Part shown: piece by piece, positions 24,054 to 31,579 of the stretch
How the letters are laid out: each line of letters starts with the position of its first letter
How positions within the stretch are numbered: the stretch's first letter is position 1
Assembly (NCBI GenBank): GCA_049606855.1
Contig: JBMYVY010000001.1
Coordinates: forward strand, 62,001-126,000
Source: JBELHR01 sp049606855
GTDB taxonomy: Bacteria; Bacteroidota; Bacteroidia; Flavobacteriales; Flavobacteriaceae
Length of the DNA: 64,000 bases
Direction of reading: 5' to 3'
The notes under the pieces: model-generated
What the model saw: the letters and a program-made list of their open reading frames with translations, nothing else
The model's database searches: none
Told to the model about the DNA's origin: nothing
Made by a program: the position numbers and the translations under genes

Positions 24054-25248
24054 AGTGCAATGCATTAATGGGTTTTGGATAATCTTTACCTATTTTTATT
24101 TGGTACTTTTGTTGTTCTAAAGTCGTCATTAAGTATGGCTTGAAAATATTTTTAGTCGGAACGTTTCTCAGTGCCTTAATCCAATTCTTTATAAACTCAC
24201 CTTGCGGGTCCAAAACCTCTGCGGGTTGGACGTATTCCTTTGTATTTATTAGCTGCGGGTAGTGTATGGCCGGATGAAAATCAAGAAAACGTTGAGAAAG
24301 GAATACAGCCACATCCTGCCAGGGCTGAAGCAGATACTGTGTATAAAAATTAACAAGATAGATTCTAAACTTATATGGTAAAAAACCCGTTTGCTCCAAA
24401 CATTTCAGACTTGCATCAATGAGAGGAAATCCTGTGGCCGCATTTTCCCAAGCTCCTTTAAAATTTGACGAAATTGATTCGTTTAACTTTGGTTCTGCCA
24501 ATTTTTGACGTACTCGATAATCATTCATGATTAAATTTTGCTTTCTCAAATGACTGATTAGCTCTGAGTATCCATTGGTTTTGGCATATTTGTATACTTG
24601 TTTAACCGATAAGTTCCCCCATGAAATATAAGGGCTTAATCGGCTTTCTCCTCCTTGATAGTTTAGAAGCGTTTCCATTGCGGCACGACTACCACCAACC
24701 TGAAACAAATCATTGCTATTGTAGAAGAGATTCATTGGAGGGAACTGAAGATATAGCGCATCAATTTTACTTTTATTGACAAAAGCCTCAGCATTCAATT
24801 CATAGTTTAAAATTTCAGTTTCCATATGGGATGACCAATTTTTTAAGCCATTTCTTACGTAGGTAGAAAGATTGATTCCATTGTTCTTAAAATACCTTCT
24901 TAATTGTTGATCGCGACGGTAAACATATTCAATACCAAGCTCCTCATAATGGTGAACTTCTCTAATTTTATATTGTCTAGAAAGCCGTTTAAAAATGCTT
25001 AAAGCAGAACCTCTGCACGCCATCACCTGAGTACTTAGGGGGTCTAGAACAGCATTCATATCCAACAACGATTGCTTGATAAAAGTCCAATGCCGCTCAC
25101 TGTATTGAGGAGCATTTAGAAGTCCTTCATCTTGAATGTAAAGCAAGAGGATTTTGTGCCCACTTTTAAGTGCGTTATATATCCCTCGATGATCTGATAA
25201 TCTCAAATCTCTTTTAAACCAAATGATATGTAACTGTTTTTCTTGCAT
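24043..25248 (-). CDS. Divergent photolyase/cryptochrome family flavoprotein
   Basis: A 401-residue member of the photolyase/cryptochrome family. The N-terminal alpha/beta domain starts IIWFKRDLRLSDHRGIYNAL (here residues 9-28), and the FAD domain shows SRLSPYISWGNLS (near 205-217) and TGFPLIDASLKCLEQTGFLPYKFR (split over about 269-292). The segment where standard enzymes have N-N-G-G-W-Q-W reads HPAIHYPQLINTKEY, followed by the conserved DPQGEFIKNW. This HYPQ-type branch may be a repair enzyme or a blue-light receptor; the sequence cannot decide. The protein is shorter than usual (450-480). Confidence 0.82.
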   Translation of the reverse strand: MQEKQLHIIWFKRDLRLSDHRGIYNALKSGHKILLLYIQDEGLLNAPQYSERHWTFIKQSLLDMNAVLDPLSTQVMACRGSALSIFKRLSRQYKIREVHHYEELGIEYVYRRDQQLRRYFKNNGINLSTYVRNGLKNWSSHMETEILNYELNAEAFVNKSKIDALYLQFPPMNLFYNSNDLFQVGGSRAAMETLLNYQGGESRLSPYISWGNLSVKQVYKYAKTNGYSELISHLRKQNLIMNDYRVRQKLAEPKLNESISSNFKGAWENAATGFPLIDASLKCLEQTGFLPYKFRIYLVNFYTQYLLQPWQDVAVFLSQRFLDFHPAIHYPQLINTKEYVQPAEVLDPQGEFIKNWIKALRNVPTKNIFKPYLMTTLEQQKYQIKIGKDYPKPINALHYDL

Positions 25249-25253
25249 TTACT

Positions 25254-25285
25254 CAAAATTACAACTTTGTTTAACAATAATCAAA
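25254..25285 (-). promoter_or_regulatory. Putative promoter for the photolyase-folE cluster
   Basis: Read on the - strand, TTTG (25285-25282) is followed after 20 bp by TAATTTTG (25261-25254), matching the Bacteroidetes -33/-7 pattern. The -7 box ends only 5 bp before the start codon at 25248, so a very short or absent leader is implied. Confidence 0.45.
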
Positions 25286-25299
25286 AAAGATTAAACAAA
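25266..25299. promoter_or_regulatory. Inverted repeat over the photolyase promoter (possible operator)
   Basis: TTTGTTTAA (25266-25274) and TTAAACAAA (25291-25299) are perfect 9-bp inverted repeats separated by 16 bp; TTAACAA (25271-25277) and TTGTTAA (25303-25309) form a second, overlapping pair. Placement across the -33 region suggests an operator, possibly of a MerR-type light regulator. That identity is inferred only. Confidence 0.4.
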
Positions 25300-25525
25300 A
25301 AATTGTTAAAAAATAATCCGCAGGCTGATTTATATCATGTTTTAAAGCCTAAACCTGCTGTAAATTTGACCTATAGCCTGTGCAAATTTGGAGTATTTAT
25401 CCATTGTGTGCCGACAAATTTGCTGTGTTGATTGAATTTAGTGCTAACATAAATACTCCAAGACAGGCTCATAAAAATGTATGTTAGTTTGATTGTTAAT
25501 GAGCATCCTCGATAAGCTTTTAGGA

Positions 25526-25557
25526 CTTGTCGGGGATTTTCTATTTGATTACATTTG
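25526..25557 (+). promoter_or_regulatory. Putative promoter of the DUF2490 gene
   Basis: CTTG (25526-25529) is followed after 20 bp by TACATTTG (25550-25557), matching TAnnTTTG. The predicted transcription start near 25563 leaves a leader of about 17 bases before the GTG at 25580. Confidence 0.5.
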
Positions 25558-25579
25558 AGTACTAATCAAAACAAGAATT

Positions 25580-26278
25580 GTGAGTTTTAAGAAACTAATT
25601 TTAATCTGTAGCCTTCTTTTTTCAAGTATATCAACGCAAGCTCAAATTGACGAAAGCGCTTGGGGAGGATGGTATATGTACTTTTTTGATGCAAAGTTTA
25701 CAGAAGGAAGTCACTGGGGAGCTCAAGGAGATGTTCAATATAGAAACTGGAATACAGTGGGAGATCTCGAGCAGCTTCTGCTAAGGGGAGGATTAACTTA
25801 TTCTCCTGAAGGTTGGGCTGGAATGTTTACCTATGGTTATGGTAATATACAAACAGGAGTATACGGTGATTCTGAAGAAACTACTTATGAAAATAGAATG
25901 TATCAAGAATTATTAATGCCGCAAAAATTGGGATGGCGTTTGTTTTTGAAACATCGTTTCAGATACGAACAAAGATGGGTAGAGGGTCAAGATTTTAGAA
26001 CGCGGTACCGATATAACTTATTTTTAACTGTGCCTCTTAATGATGCTGTCGTAAAAACTAAAGTTGCTTATTTGTCCTTTTACAATGAACTATTTATAAA
26101 TGGTCAGCGTGATATTGGCGATGGAAGAACCGTAGAGATATTTGATCGTAATCGAAGTTATGCTGCTTTAGGTTATGCTTTTAGAGATAATGTCAAAGTT
26201 CAATTTGGAGTAATGAGACAGACTACTGACTCTTGGGCCAAAAATCAAATTCAATTGAGTTTACACCACAGTTGGTAA
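25580..26278 (+). CDS. DUF2490 family outer-membrane beta-barrel protein
   Basis: A 232-residue exported protein with a signal peptide (residues 1-21, ending TQAQ). The body consists of alternating aromatic and polar strands such as WGAQGDVQYRNWN, LLLRGGLTYSPEG and HRFRYEQRW, with a terminal barrel strand ending in SLHHSW, so it should lie in the outer membrane. It matches the DUF2490 pattern, a family of small barrels of unknown role. The start is GTG; no ATG precedes the signal peptide. A perfect bidirectional terminator follows at once. Confidence 0.85.
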   Translation: MSFKKLILICSLLFSSISTQAQIDESAWGGWYMYFFDAKFTEGSHWGAQGDVQYRNWNTVGDLEQLLLRGGLTYSPEGWAGMFTYGYGNIQTGVYGDSEETTYENRMYQELLMPQKLGWRLFLKHRFRYEQRWVEGQDFRTRYRYNLFLTVPLNDAVVKTKVAYLSFYNELFINGQRDIGDGRTVEIFDRNRSYAALGYAFRDNVKVQFGVMRQTTDSWAKNQIQLSLHHSW

Positions 26279-26280
26279 TA

Positions 26281-26314
26281 AAAAAAACCGAAGCTTAGTA
26301 GCTTCGGTTTTTTT
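26281..26314. terminator. Bidirectional rho-independent terminator
   Basis: A perfect palindrome: seven A, CCGAAGCT, loop TAGT, AGCTTCGG, seven T. It lies 2 bp from each of the convergent stop codons of the DUF2490 and acr3 genes and can terminate both transcripts. Confidence 0.92.
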
Positions 26315-26316
26315 AT

Positions 26317-27351
26317 TTAAAAATATTTTTTCTTTAGCCAAAAGGAGACTCTTACCAACAAAATAAGTGCCGGAACCTCGACTAGAGGACCAATTACACC
26401 TGTGAAGGCTTCTCCAGAATTTAATCCAAATACAGCAATGGCAACGGCTATTGCAAGTTCAAAATTATTCCCAGCAGCGGTAAAAGCAATTGAGGCGGTT
26501 TTTTCATAATTCTTCGAAAAGTATTTTCCAAGGAAAAAACTGATCAGGAACATGGCTACAAAATAAAAAACTAAAGGTATTGCGATTCTAACTACATCCA
26601 TAGGAATGTCAACAATCATTTGTCCTTTCAATGAGAACATCAATACAATGGTCAGCAATAGTGCAATTAACGTGATTGGAGAAATCGTAGGGATAAATTT
26701 CTCCTGATACCATTGTTCTCCTTTGAGTGGTACCAAAATCACTCTTGAGAGAATTCCCATTAAAAAGGGTATTCCAAGATAAATAGCAACACTTTCAGCT
26801 ATAGTTGCAATAGAGATATCCACTACAGCACCTTGGAACCCAAAATAGGGTGGAAGCACAGTAATAAATATATAGGCGTAGAAGCTATAAGTAAAAACCT
26901 GAAAAATTGAGTTTAATGCCACCAGACCTGCGCCATATTCTGTAGATCCATCGGCTAAATCATTCCAGACGATAACCATTGCAATACAACGTGCGAGTCC
27001 AATTAAAATTAAACCAGTCATATACTCTGGATAGTCATGTAGGAAGAAAATAGCGAGGAAAAACATTAAAAATGGACCAATGACCCAGTTCAACAATAAT
27101 GAAGTCCCAAGAACCTTTACATCCTTAAAGACTGCAGGTAAGAGCTTGTAGTTTACCTTAGCAAGTGGAGGGTACATCATAAGAATGAGTCCTAATGCTA
27201 AGGGAATATTGGTTGTCCCTGAGGACATGGATTCAACGCTTGTAGCGATATTTGGATAAAAATATCCCGCGCCAACACCGATACCCATTGCTAAAAAAAT
27301 CCACAGTGTAAGATTGCGGTCTAAGAAACTTAGTTTTTTATTATTGCTCAT
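26317..27351 (-). CDS. acr3: Arsenite efflux permease, ACR3 family
   Basis: A 344-residue inner-membrane protein with about ten helices that would extrude arsenite using the proton gradient. The family's essential cysteine is C122 in LIGLARCIAMVIVWNDLADG, and the late conserved segment TAAGNNFELAIAVAIAVFG with its Glu is present near residues 290-308. Length and motifs separate it from ArsB. It is the last gene of the arsR-arsC-acr3 operon and overlaps the arsC-like gene by 11 bp. Confidence 0.93.
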   Translation of the reverse strand: MSNNKKLSFLDRNLTLWIFLAMGIGVGAGYFYPNIATSVESMSSGTTNIPLALGLILMMYPPLAKVNYKLLPAVFKDVKVLGTSLLLNWVIGPFLMFFLAIFFLHDYPEYMTGLILIGLARCIAMVIVWNDLADGSTEYGAGLVALNSIFQVFTYSFYAYIFITVLPPYFGFQGAVVDISIATIAESVAIYLGIPFLMGILSRVILVPLKGEQWYQEKFIPTISPITLIALLLTIVLMFSLKGQMIVDIPMDVVRIAIPLVFYFVAMFLISFFLGKYFSKNYEKTASIAFTAAGNNFELAIAVAIAVFGLNSGEAFTGVIGPLVEVPALILLVRVSFWLKKKYF

Positions 27352-27958
27352 AACGTTCTGATATACTTTTCATTAAATAAAAAATTTCCGATGCGATATC
27401 TAAAGATCGTTCATCGTATTTTACGGCTTCTAAATCCGTATCATCATATGCCTTAGGATCATCAAATCGAAATGGAATACGTTTTAAAGCACCTGGAATA
27501 AAAGGGCAATTTTCATCAGCATGCCCGCAAGTCATCATTGTGATAAAGTTTTCCTTAGGCGCTGATTTATCTTCATAGGTTTTTGAAAAACAAACCGTGG
27601 GTTCAGCCTCCTCAGAAAATTTCACCTCATAAATGGGATTCTCCAATGATTCCTGAGTGTTTTTAATATGAAACCCTAACCTCAAACAAGAATCCACCGC
27701 TCTGAGATTAAAGGCTGTGACTTCTACACCGCCTGAGTATGATGAGATGGGGAGCTTGTAATATGCAGCTGCTGTAGCCGACCAAATTTGAGAAAATTGA
27801 CTTCTCCTGGAATTATGGGTACAGATATAATTGATGCCCAGATTCCCTTCGGTGTTTAGATGAGTAGCAATGAATTCTGCCATTTCATCCAATTCTTGTT
27901 TCCTCGAGGGAAAAGGAAGTTCATTAACTAAATGTTGGAGTTTAGGATATAACTTCAT
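27341..27958 (-). CDS. arsC: Arsenate reductase-like low-molecular-weight phosphatase family protein
   Basis: A 205-residue protein of the LMW-phosphatase/thioredoxin-coupled arsenate reductase superfamily. The P-loop CX5R is CTHNSRR (C46-R52), and TCGHADENCPFIPG (C144 and C151) supplies the second and third redox cysteines expected for the disulfide relay. The N-terminal 35 residues and the long insertion before the second cysteine match the Bacteroidetes type. It should reduce arsenate to arsenite for export by the adjacent ACR3. ATG at 27958 follows the arsR stop by 2 bp; an ATG at 27967 is also possible. Confidence 0.88.
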   Translation of the reverse strand: MKLYPKLQHLVNELPFPSRKQELDEMAEFIATHLNTEGNLGINYICTHNSRRSQFSQIWSATAAAYYKLPISSYSGGVEVTAFNLRAVDSCLRLGFHIKNTQESLENPIYEVKFSEEAEPTVCFSKTYEDKSAPKENFITMMTCGHADENCPFIPGALKRIPFRFDDPKAYDDTDLEAVKYDERSLDIASEIFYLMKSISERYEQ

Positions 27959-27960
27959 AG

Positions 27961-28293
27961 TTAGCATTTTTTACTTTTAATAGTTTCAGGTTTATTTAAC
28001 CAAGTTGTGATTTGTTTGTTTGCTTCGTTCCATTTCTCATTATCTAAACAATATGAAATAGATTTTCCTTGAATGCTTCCTATTATGAAATCAAGTCTTT
28101 TTAATTCTTTTAAATGTTGTGAAATGGTCGGTTGAGCAAGTCCAAGTTCTTGAACTAGATCAGTATTGATACAACTACTGCTATTTTTGATATAGTCTAT
28201 GATTGCAATTCTTGCAGGGTGTCCCAGCACCTTGAGGATATCTGCGAGTTCGTTCTGTTCATTGCTAAAAAGTTCTGTCTTGACTATTCCCAT
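27961..28293 (-). CDS. arsR: ArsR family transcriptional repressor
   Basis: A 110-residue winged-helix repressor. The recognition helix is QPTISQHLKEL (54-64) and the wing lies around IIGSIQGKSISYCL (70-83). GHPARIAIIDYI (24-35) is the usual dimer/DNA-domain start. The canonical ELCVCDL metal site is not present. Cysteines are at 41, 82 and 110, so metalloid sensing probably uses another cysteine arrangement. It leads the arsR-arsC-acr3 operon and lies 4 bp from a perfect palindrome that is likely its own operator. Confidence 0.9.
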   Translation of the reverse strand: MGIVKTELFSNEQNELADILKVLGHPARIAIIDYIKNSSSCINTDLVQELGLAQPTISQHLKELKRLDFIIGSIQGKSISYCLDNEKWNEANKQITTWLNKPETIKSKKC

Positions 28294-28297
28294 ATTG

Positions 28298-28319
28298 CAA
28301 TATTACGATAATAATATTG
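28298..28319. promoter_or_regulatory. Putative ArsR operator palindrome
   Basis: CAATATTA (28298-28305) and TAATATTG (28312-28319) form a perfect inverted repeat with a 6-bp spacer, immediately upstream of arsR and in the divergent region with the GH20 gene. Size and position fit an ArsR binding site that controls the ars operon. Confidence 0.6.
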
Positions 28320-28401
28320 ATGTATAAAATATTTCATGAATAATCTCACAAGGATAAATCAACAGAAAATGCTAGATTTAGATCATCTAAACTATAAACA
28401 A

Positions 28402-29958
28402 ATGAATAAACTATTTTCTACCTTACTGCTGAGTATCGGACTATTGTGTGCAGGATGCGAACCTAATCCTAAAATGGATCTGAGTCAATCTACTTTGATT
28501 CCTATTCCCAATAGTATCAATGCAAGCGGATCTTCATTTAAATTTGATGGAGACTTAGAAATTAATATCACAGAGGATCTTGACAATTTGGGGCTTCAAG
28601 CACAGAGACTATTTCAACCTGCCACCGGATTTAGATTACCCATTATAAAAGAAGCCAAACCGAGTTCGGATCAATTAGTTCTTAGAGTGGATTCTAATTT
28701 ATCAGAACAAGAGGGGGCGTATAAACTCGAGATTACGGAAAGGAATATTTCAATTACCGGGGTGAATCAGGCAGCTGTATATAACGGATTGGAAACGTTA
28801 AAGCAATTATTTCCAAAAGAAATAGTTTTACAAGAATCTCAAGATAGAGAAGCCTGGTTTATTCCTACTGGAATTATTCAAGATGCTCCAAGATATCAAT
28901 ACAGAGGGGCGATGCTTGATGTTTCACGTCACTTTTTCTCAGTGGAAGATGTCAAATCCTATATTGATTATTTAGCCATGTATAAAATGAACGTTCTTCA
29001 TATGCATTTGGCCGATGATCAAGGTTGGAGAATAGAAATTAAATCTTGGCCGGATTTGACAACAAAAGGATCCGTTTCTGAAGTTGGAGGAGGAGTAGGA
29101 GGATTCTATACTCAAGAAGAATTTAAAGAATTGGTTGATTATGCTGCAGGAAAATATATTGAAATCATTCCTGAAATTGATATGCCTGGTCACATTAATG
29201 CGGCGCTACACGCTTATCCCGTATTGAACCCAGATGACGAGGAATTGCCTTATTATACAGGAATGGAAGTTGGGTTTTCAACCCTTACTTATGAGGATCC
29301 AGATACGTGGAGGTTTGTTAACGATGTAATTCGGGAATTGGCTGAAATTTCGCCTTCAAAATATATTCATATCGGTGGTGATGAAACCCATGCGACATCT
29401 GAAGAAGACTATCAAAAATTCATTCCTAGAATTGTGGAAATAGTAGAGGCAAATGACAAGTATGCTATGGGATGGGACGATGTAGCTAAAGCAGAATTGA
29501 GCCAAAATACGGTTGCGCAATTATGGAAGCCAGATACTAAGGATATTATGAAAGGATTGGATCAAGGGGTTGAAATAGTAATGTCTCCAGCCAAACGAGC
29601 CTATCTCGATATGAAATATGACCAATCAACTCGCATAGGGCTGACTTGGGCAGCCACGATTGAGGTTGATCAGGGATATAACTGGGATCCATCTAGTTTT
29701 CTAGAAGGGGTTAACGAAAGTCAAATTCGCGGAATGGAAGCGGCTCTTTGGACAGAAACAGTGGAAAACATGGATGATTTACAATACTTAGTTTTCCCGA
29801 GGTTGACGGGATATGGTGAAGTATCTTGGTCTCGACAAGAAGATAGAGATTGGGATGCCTACAAAGTCAGATTAAAAAAGCACCTCAAGCGTTTAGATTT
29901 GATGAATATCAATTATTACCACTCTCCTTTATTAGAAGATGAAGAAATTAAAAAATAA
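28402..29958 (+). CDS. Beta-N-acetylhexosaminidase, GH20, lipoprotein
   Basis: A 518-residue exported glycosidase releasing terminal GlcNAc or GalNAc by substrate-assisted catalysis. The catalytic pair is D327-E328 in HIGGDETHA, preceded by the GH20 marks RGAMLDVSRHFF, HLADDQGWRIEI and EIDMPGH. An N-terminal domain (about 30-165) precedes the barrel, as usual. The signal sequence MNKLFSTLLLSIGLLCAGC supports the ATG at 28402 and a lipid-modified cysteine, so it probably acts at the cell surface or periplasm on chitin-like or glycan fragments. A longer frame from 28336 lacks an export start. A terminator follows. Confidence 0.92.
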   Translation: MNKLFSTLLLSIGLLCAGCEPNPKMDLSQSTLIPIPNSINASGSSFKFDGDLEINITEDLDNLGLQAQRLFQPATGFRLPIIKEAKPSSDQLVLRVDSNLSEQEGAYKLEITERNISITGVNQAAVYNGLETLKQLFPKEIVLQESQDREAWFIPTGIIQDAPRYQYRGAMLDVSRHFFSVEDVKSYIDYLAMYKMNVLHMHLADDQGWRIEIKSWPDLTTKGSVSEVGGGVGGFYTQEEFKELVDYAAGKYIEIIPEIDMPGHINAALHAYPVLNPDDEELPYYTGMEVGFSTLTYEDPDTWRFVNDVIRELAEISPSKYIHIGGDETHATSEEDYQKFIPRIVEIVEANDKYAMGWDDVAKAELSQNTVAQLWKPDTKDIMKGLDQGVEIVMSPAKRAYLDMKYDQSTRIGLTWAATIEVDQGYNWDPSSFLEGVNESQIRGMEAALWTETVENMDDLQYLVFPRLTGYGEVSWSRQEDRDWDAYKVRLKKHLKRLDLMNINYYHSPLLEDEEIKK

Positions 29959-29960
29959 TC

Positions 29961-29982
29961 AAAGCCCTTAGGGGCTTTTTTT
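29961..29982. terminator. Rho-independent terminator after the hexosaminidase gene
   Basis: AAAGCCC (29961-29967) pairs with GGGCTTT (29972-29978) around TTAG, followed by a T-run to 29982. It lies 2 bp behind the GH20 stop codon and overlaps the last bases of the convergent - strand gene, so it may act both ways. Confidence 0.8.
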
Positions 29983-30331
29983 AATTCAATAGTTCACTTT
30001 GTATTCGGAACGCTTTTTCAGAACCTAAATACTTTGGATTGGCAGCCTCCTCTGACCAAAAGCCATCAAGTAGATCCGCGGTTAAGCATTTATAAACCAC
30101 AGTGCCCTTAAATTCTTGTTGATCACCATAGCTGAAGTTAATCACTAAAAGATTGTTTTTAAAGAAGCCTGTCCCAACCTGTACCTGAGATTCACCAATG
30201 GTCCAGTGCGCTAGAATACTGCCTTCAGGCCTTATTTTAAGTTTCAAAACCCCCGTGTAAGTAGAGGCAAATTCATCTTGATTTCTACCACTTACTTGAA
30301 AACTTCCTTCTAAATCTTGAACTGTTATCAT
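29981..30331 (-). CDS. Small uncharacterised protein
   Basis: A 116-residue cytosolic-looking protein without signal peptide or membrane segment. It is predicted to be mostly beta, with a repeated pattern of hydrophobic and aromatic residues (LEGSFQVSGRN, VLKLKIRPEGSI, LLVINFSYGDQQEF, LLDGFWSEEAAN). I do not recognise the family. It is divergent from the MFS gene across a 27-bp gap, in which a TACTTTTG box on the - strand (30344-30337) may serve as its -7 element. Confidence 0.6.
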   Translation of the reverse strand: MITVQDLEGSFQVSGRNQDEFASTYTGVLKLKIRPEGSILAHWTIGESQVQVGTGFFKNNLLVINFSYGDQQEFKGTVVYKCLTADLLDGFWSEEAANPKYLGSEKAFRIQSELLN

Positions 30332-30358
30332 AACTGCAAAAGTACTACCTTAGATATT

Positions 30359-31579
30359 ATGTCTCGCAAACAATACTTTAAAAATTTTACGCTTCTAGTT
30401 CTATGCGGAGAAGCCATTTTTTTTCTGCCCTTCGTAATTGTAAGGATTTTTCGACCCACCGTACTTCAAGCATTTGAGATAAACAATACGGAACTCGGTT
30501 ATGCATTTTCCATTTATGGAATAATTGCTCTTGGAGCATATTTTTTTGGCGGAATGATTGCAGACCGCTTCCCGGTCAAAACCCTAATTTCAATCTCGCT
30601 TATATCCACAGGTGTTTTGGGTTTGTTTATGGCTGAAATGCCCTCCTACAAAGCCTTTATTCTTATATATGCCCTATGGGGAATCACCACACTGTTATTG
30701 TTTTGGTCCCCAATGAAAAAAGCAATTCGTATTCTTGGAGGTAAGAAACATCAAGGAGGTACTTTTGGAGGGATTGAAGCAGGAAGAGGTTTAACAGCTG
30801 CTCTATTGGGAAGTTTGATCCTGTTATTATTTGTTGATACTCACACAGATTCTTCTGCTGAATTAATGAATATAGTTTATCGCTATACTTCGATATTTAT
30901 TATTGTGATGGGAATTTTGATTGCACTTTTTCTAGATATTGATGATCATGTTGGGAAAAATGCGAAGGCTCCGATAACTAATCTAAGGGCAACTTTAAAA
31001 TTAAGAACGGTTTGGCAACAAATGTTTTTTGTTTTAGCAGCCTATGTGGCGTATAAATGTACGGATGATTTTTCTTTATACGCCCATGATGTATTGGGGT
31101 TTAACGACCAAGAGTCCGGTATTGTAGGTACCTTGTCCCTATATGTTCGCCCAATAGCGGCAGTAAGTTTAGGGCTATTGGCGGATCGTTTTTCCGTCAG
31201 ATTAATGAGCCTGATTGGTTTCGGTCTAACTTTCCTTGGAAGCATGTTATTCTATTTACTAGACTTTCAATCTCTTATCATCCCATTTTTTCTGAACCTA
31301 ATGGTATTGAGCATCGGAATATACAGTTTAAGAGCCCTGTATTACGCGATTATGAATGAAGCTAAAATACCCTTAAGTTTGACCGGTACAGCGGTAGGAG
31401 TAGTTTCCTTTGTTGGATACACTCCAGATATCTTTATGGGACCAATAATGGGTTATTTTTTAGATGAGTTCCCAGGTTTGACGGGACATCAATACGTTTT
31501 TGGATTTTGCTCAGTCTTTGCCTTAATTGGATTTGTCAATTTGTATTTTTTTCCTAAAAACCATAAGAAAGCCCAATAA
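30359..31579 (+). CDS. Major facilitator superfamily transporter
   Basis: A 406-residue, twelve-helix secondary transporter. The first cytoplasmic loop shows FGGMIADRFPVK (near residues 62-73), the MFS loop 2-3 motif, and a second LGLLADRFSVR copy appears after helix 8 (near 275-285), as expected from the duplicated fold. The central cytoplasmic loop is short. The substrate is not readable; the nearby hexosaminidase makes a sugar possible but not proven. ATG at 30359 is chosen because an upstream frame to 30317 would place polar residues before the first helix. The 3' end overlaps the convergent FadL gene by 26 bp. Confidence 0.85.
   Translation: MSRKQYFKNFTLLVLCGEAIFFLPFVIVRIFRPTVLQAFEINNTELGYAFSIYGIIALGAYFFGGMIADRFPVKTLISISLISTGVLGLFMAEMPSYKAFILIYALWGITTLLLFWSPMKKAIRILGGKKHQGGTFGGIEAGRGLTAALLGSLILLLFVDTHTDSSAELMNIVYRYTSIFIIVMGILIALFLDIDDHVGKNAKAPITNLRATLKLRTVWQQMFFVLAAYVAYKCTDDFSLYAHDVLGFNDQESGIVGTLSLYVRPIAAVSLGLLADRFSVRLMSLIGFGLTFLGSMLFYLLDFQSLIIPFFLNLMVLSIGIYSLRALYYAIMNEAKIPLSLTGTAVGVVSFVGYTPDIFMGPIMGYFLDEFPGLTGHQYVFGFCSVFALIGFVNLYFFPKNHKKAQ

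Larger units (their letters stand above)
25249..25579. other. 331-bp intergenic region between divergent genes
   Basis: This region separates the - strand photolyase cluster from the + strand DUF2490 gene. Its left end holds the photolyase promoter and inverted repeats, and its right end the DUF2490 promoter. The middle (about 25310-25500) has no recognisable RNA or gene; an open frame at 25243-25431 is rejected as spurious. Confidence 0.6.

Noticed and set aside
25243..25431. Open frame of 62 codons in the photolyase-DUF2490 intergenic region
   Set aside because: Lysine/asparagine-rich low-complexity start, overlaps the photolyase gene and its promoter, no family features.
28336..28401. Earlier ATG of the hexosaminidase gene
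   Set aside because: It would put 22 polar residues in front of the signal sequence; the ATG at 28402 starts a proper export signal.
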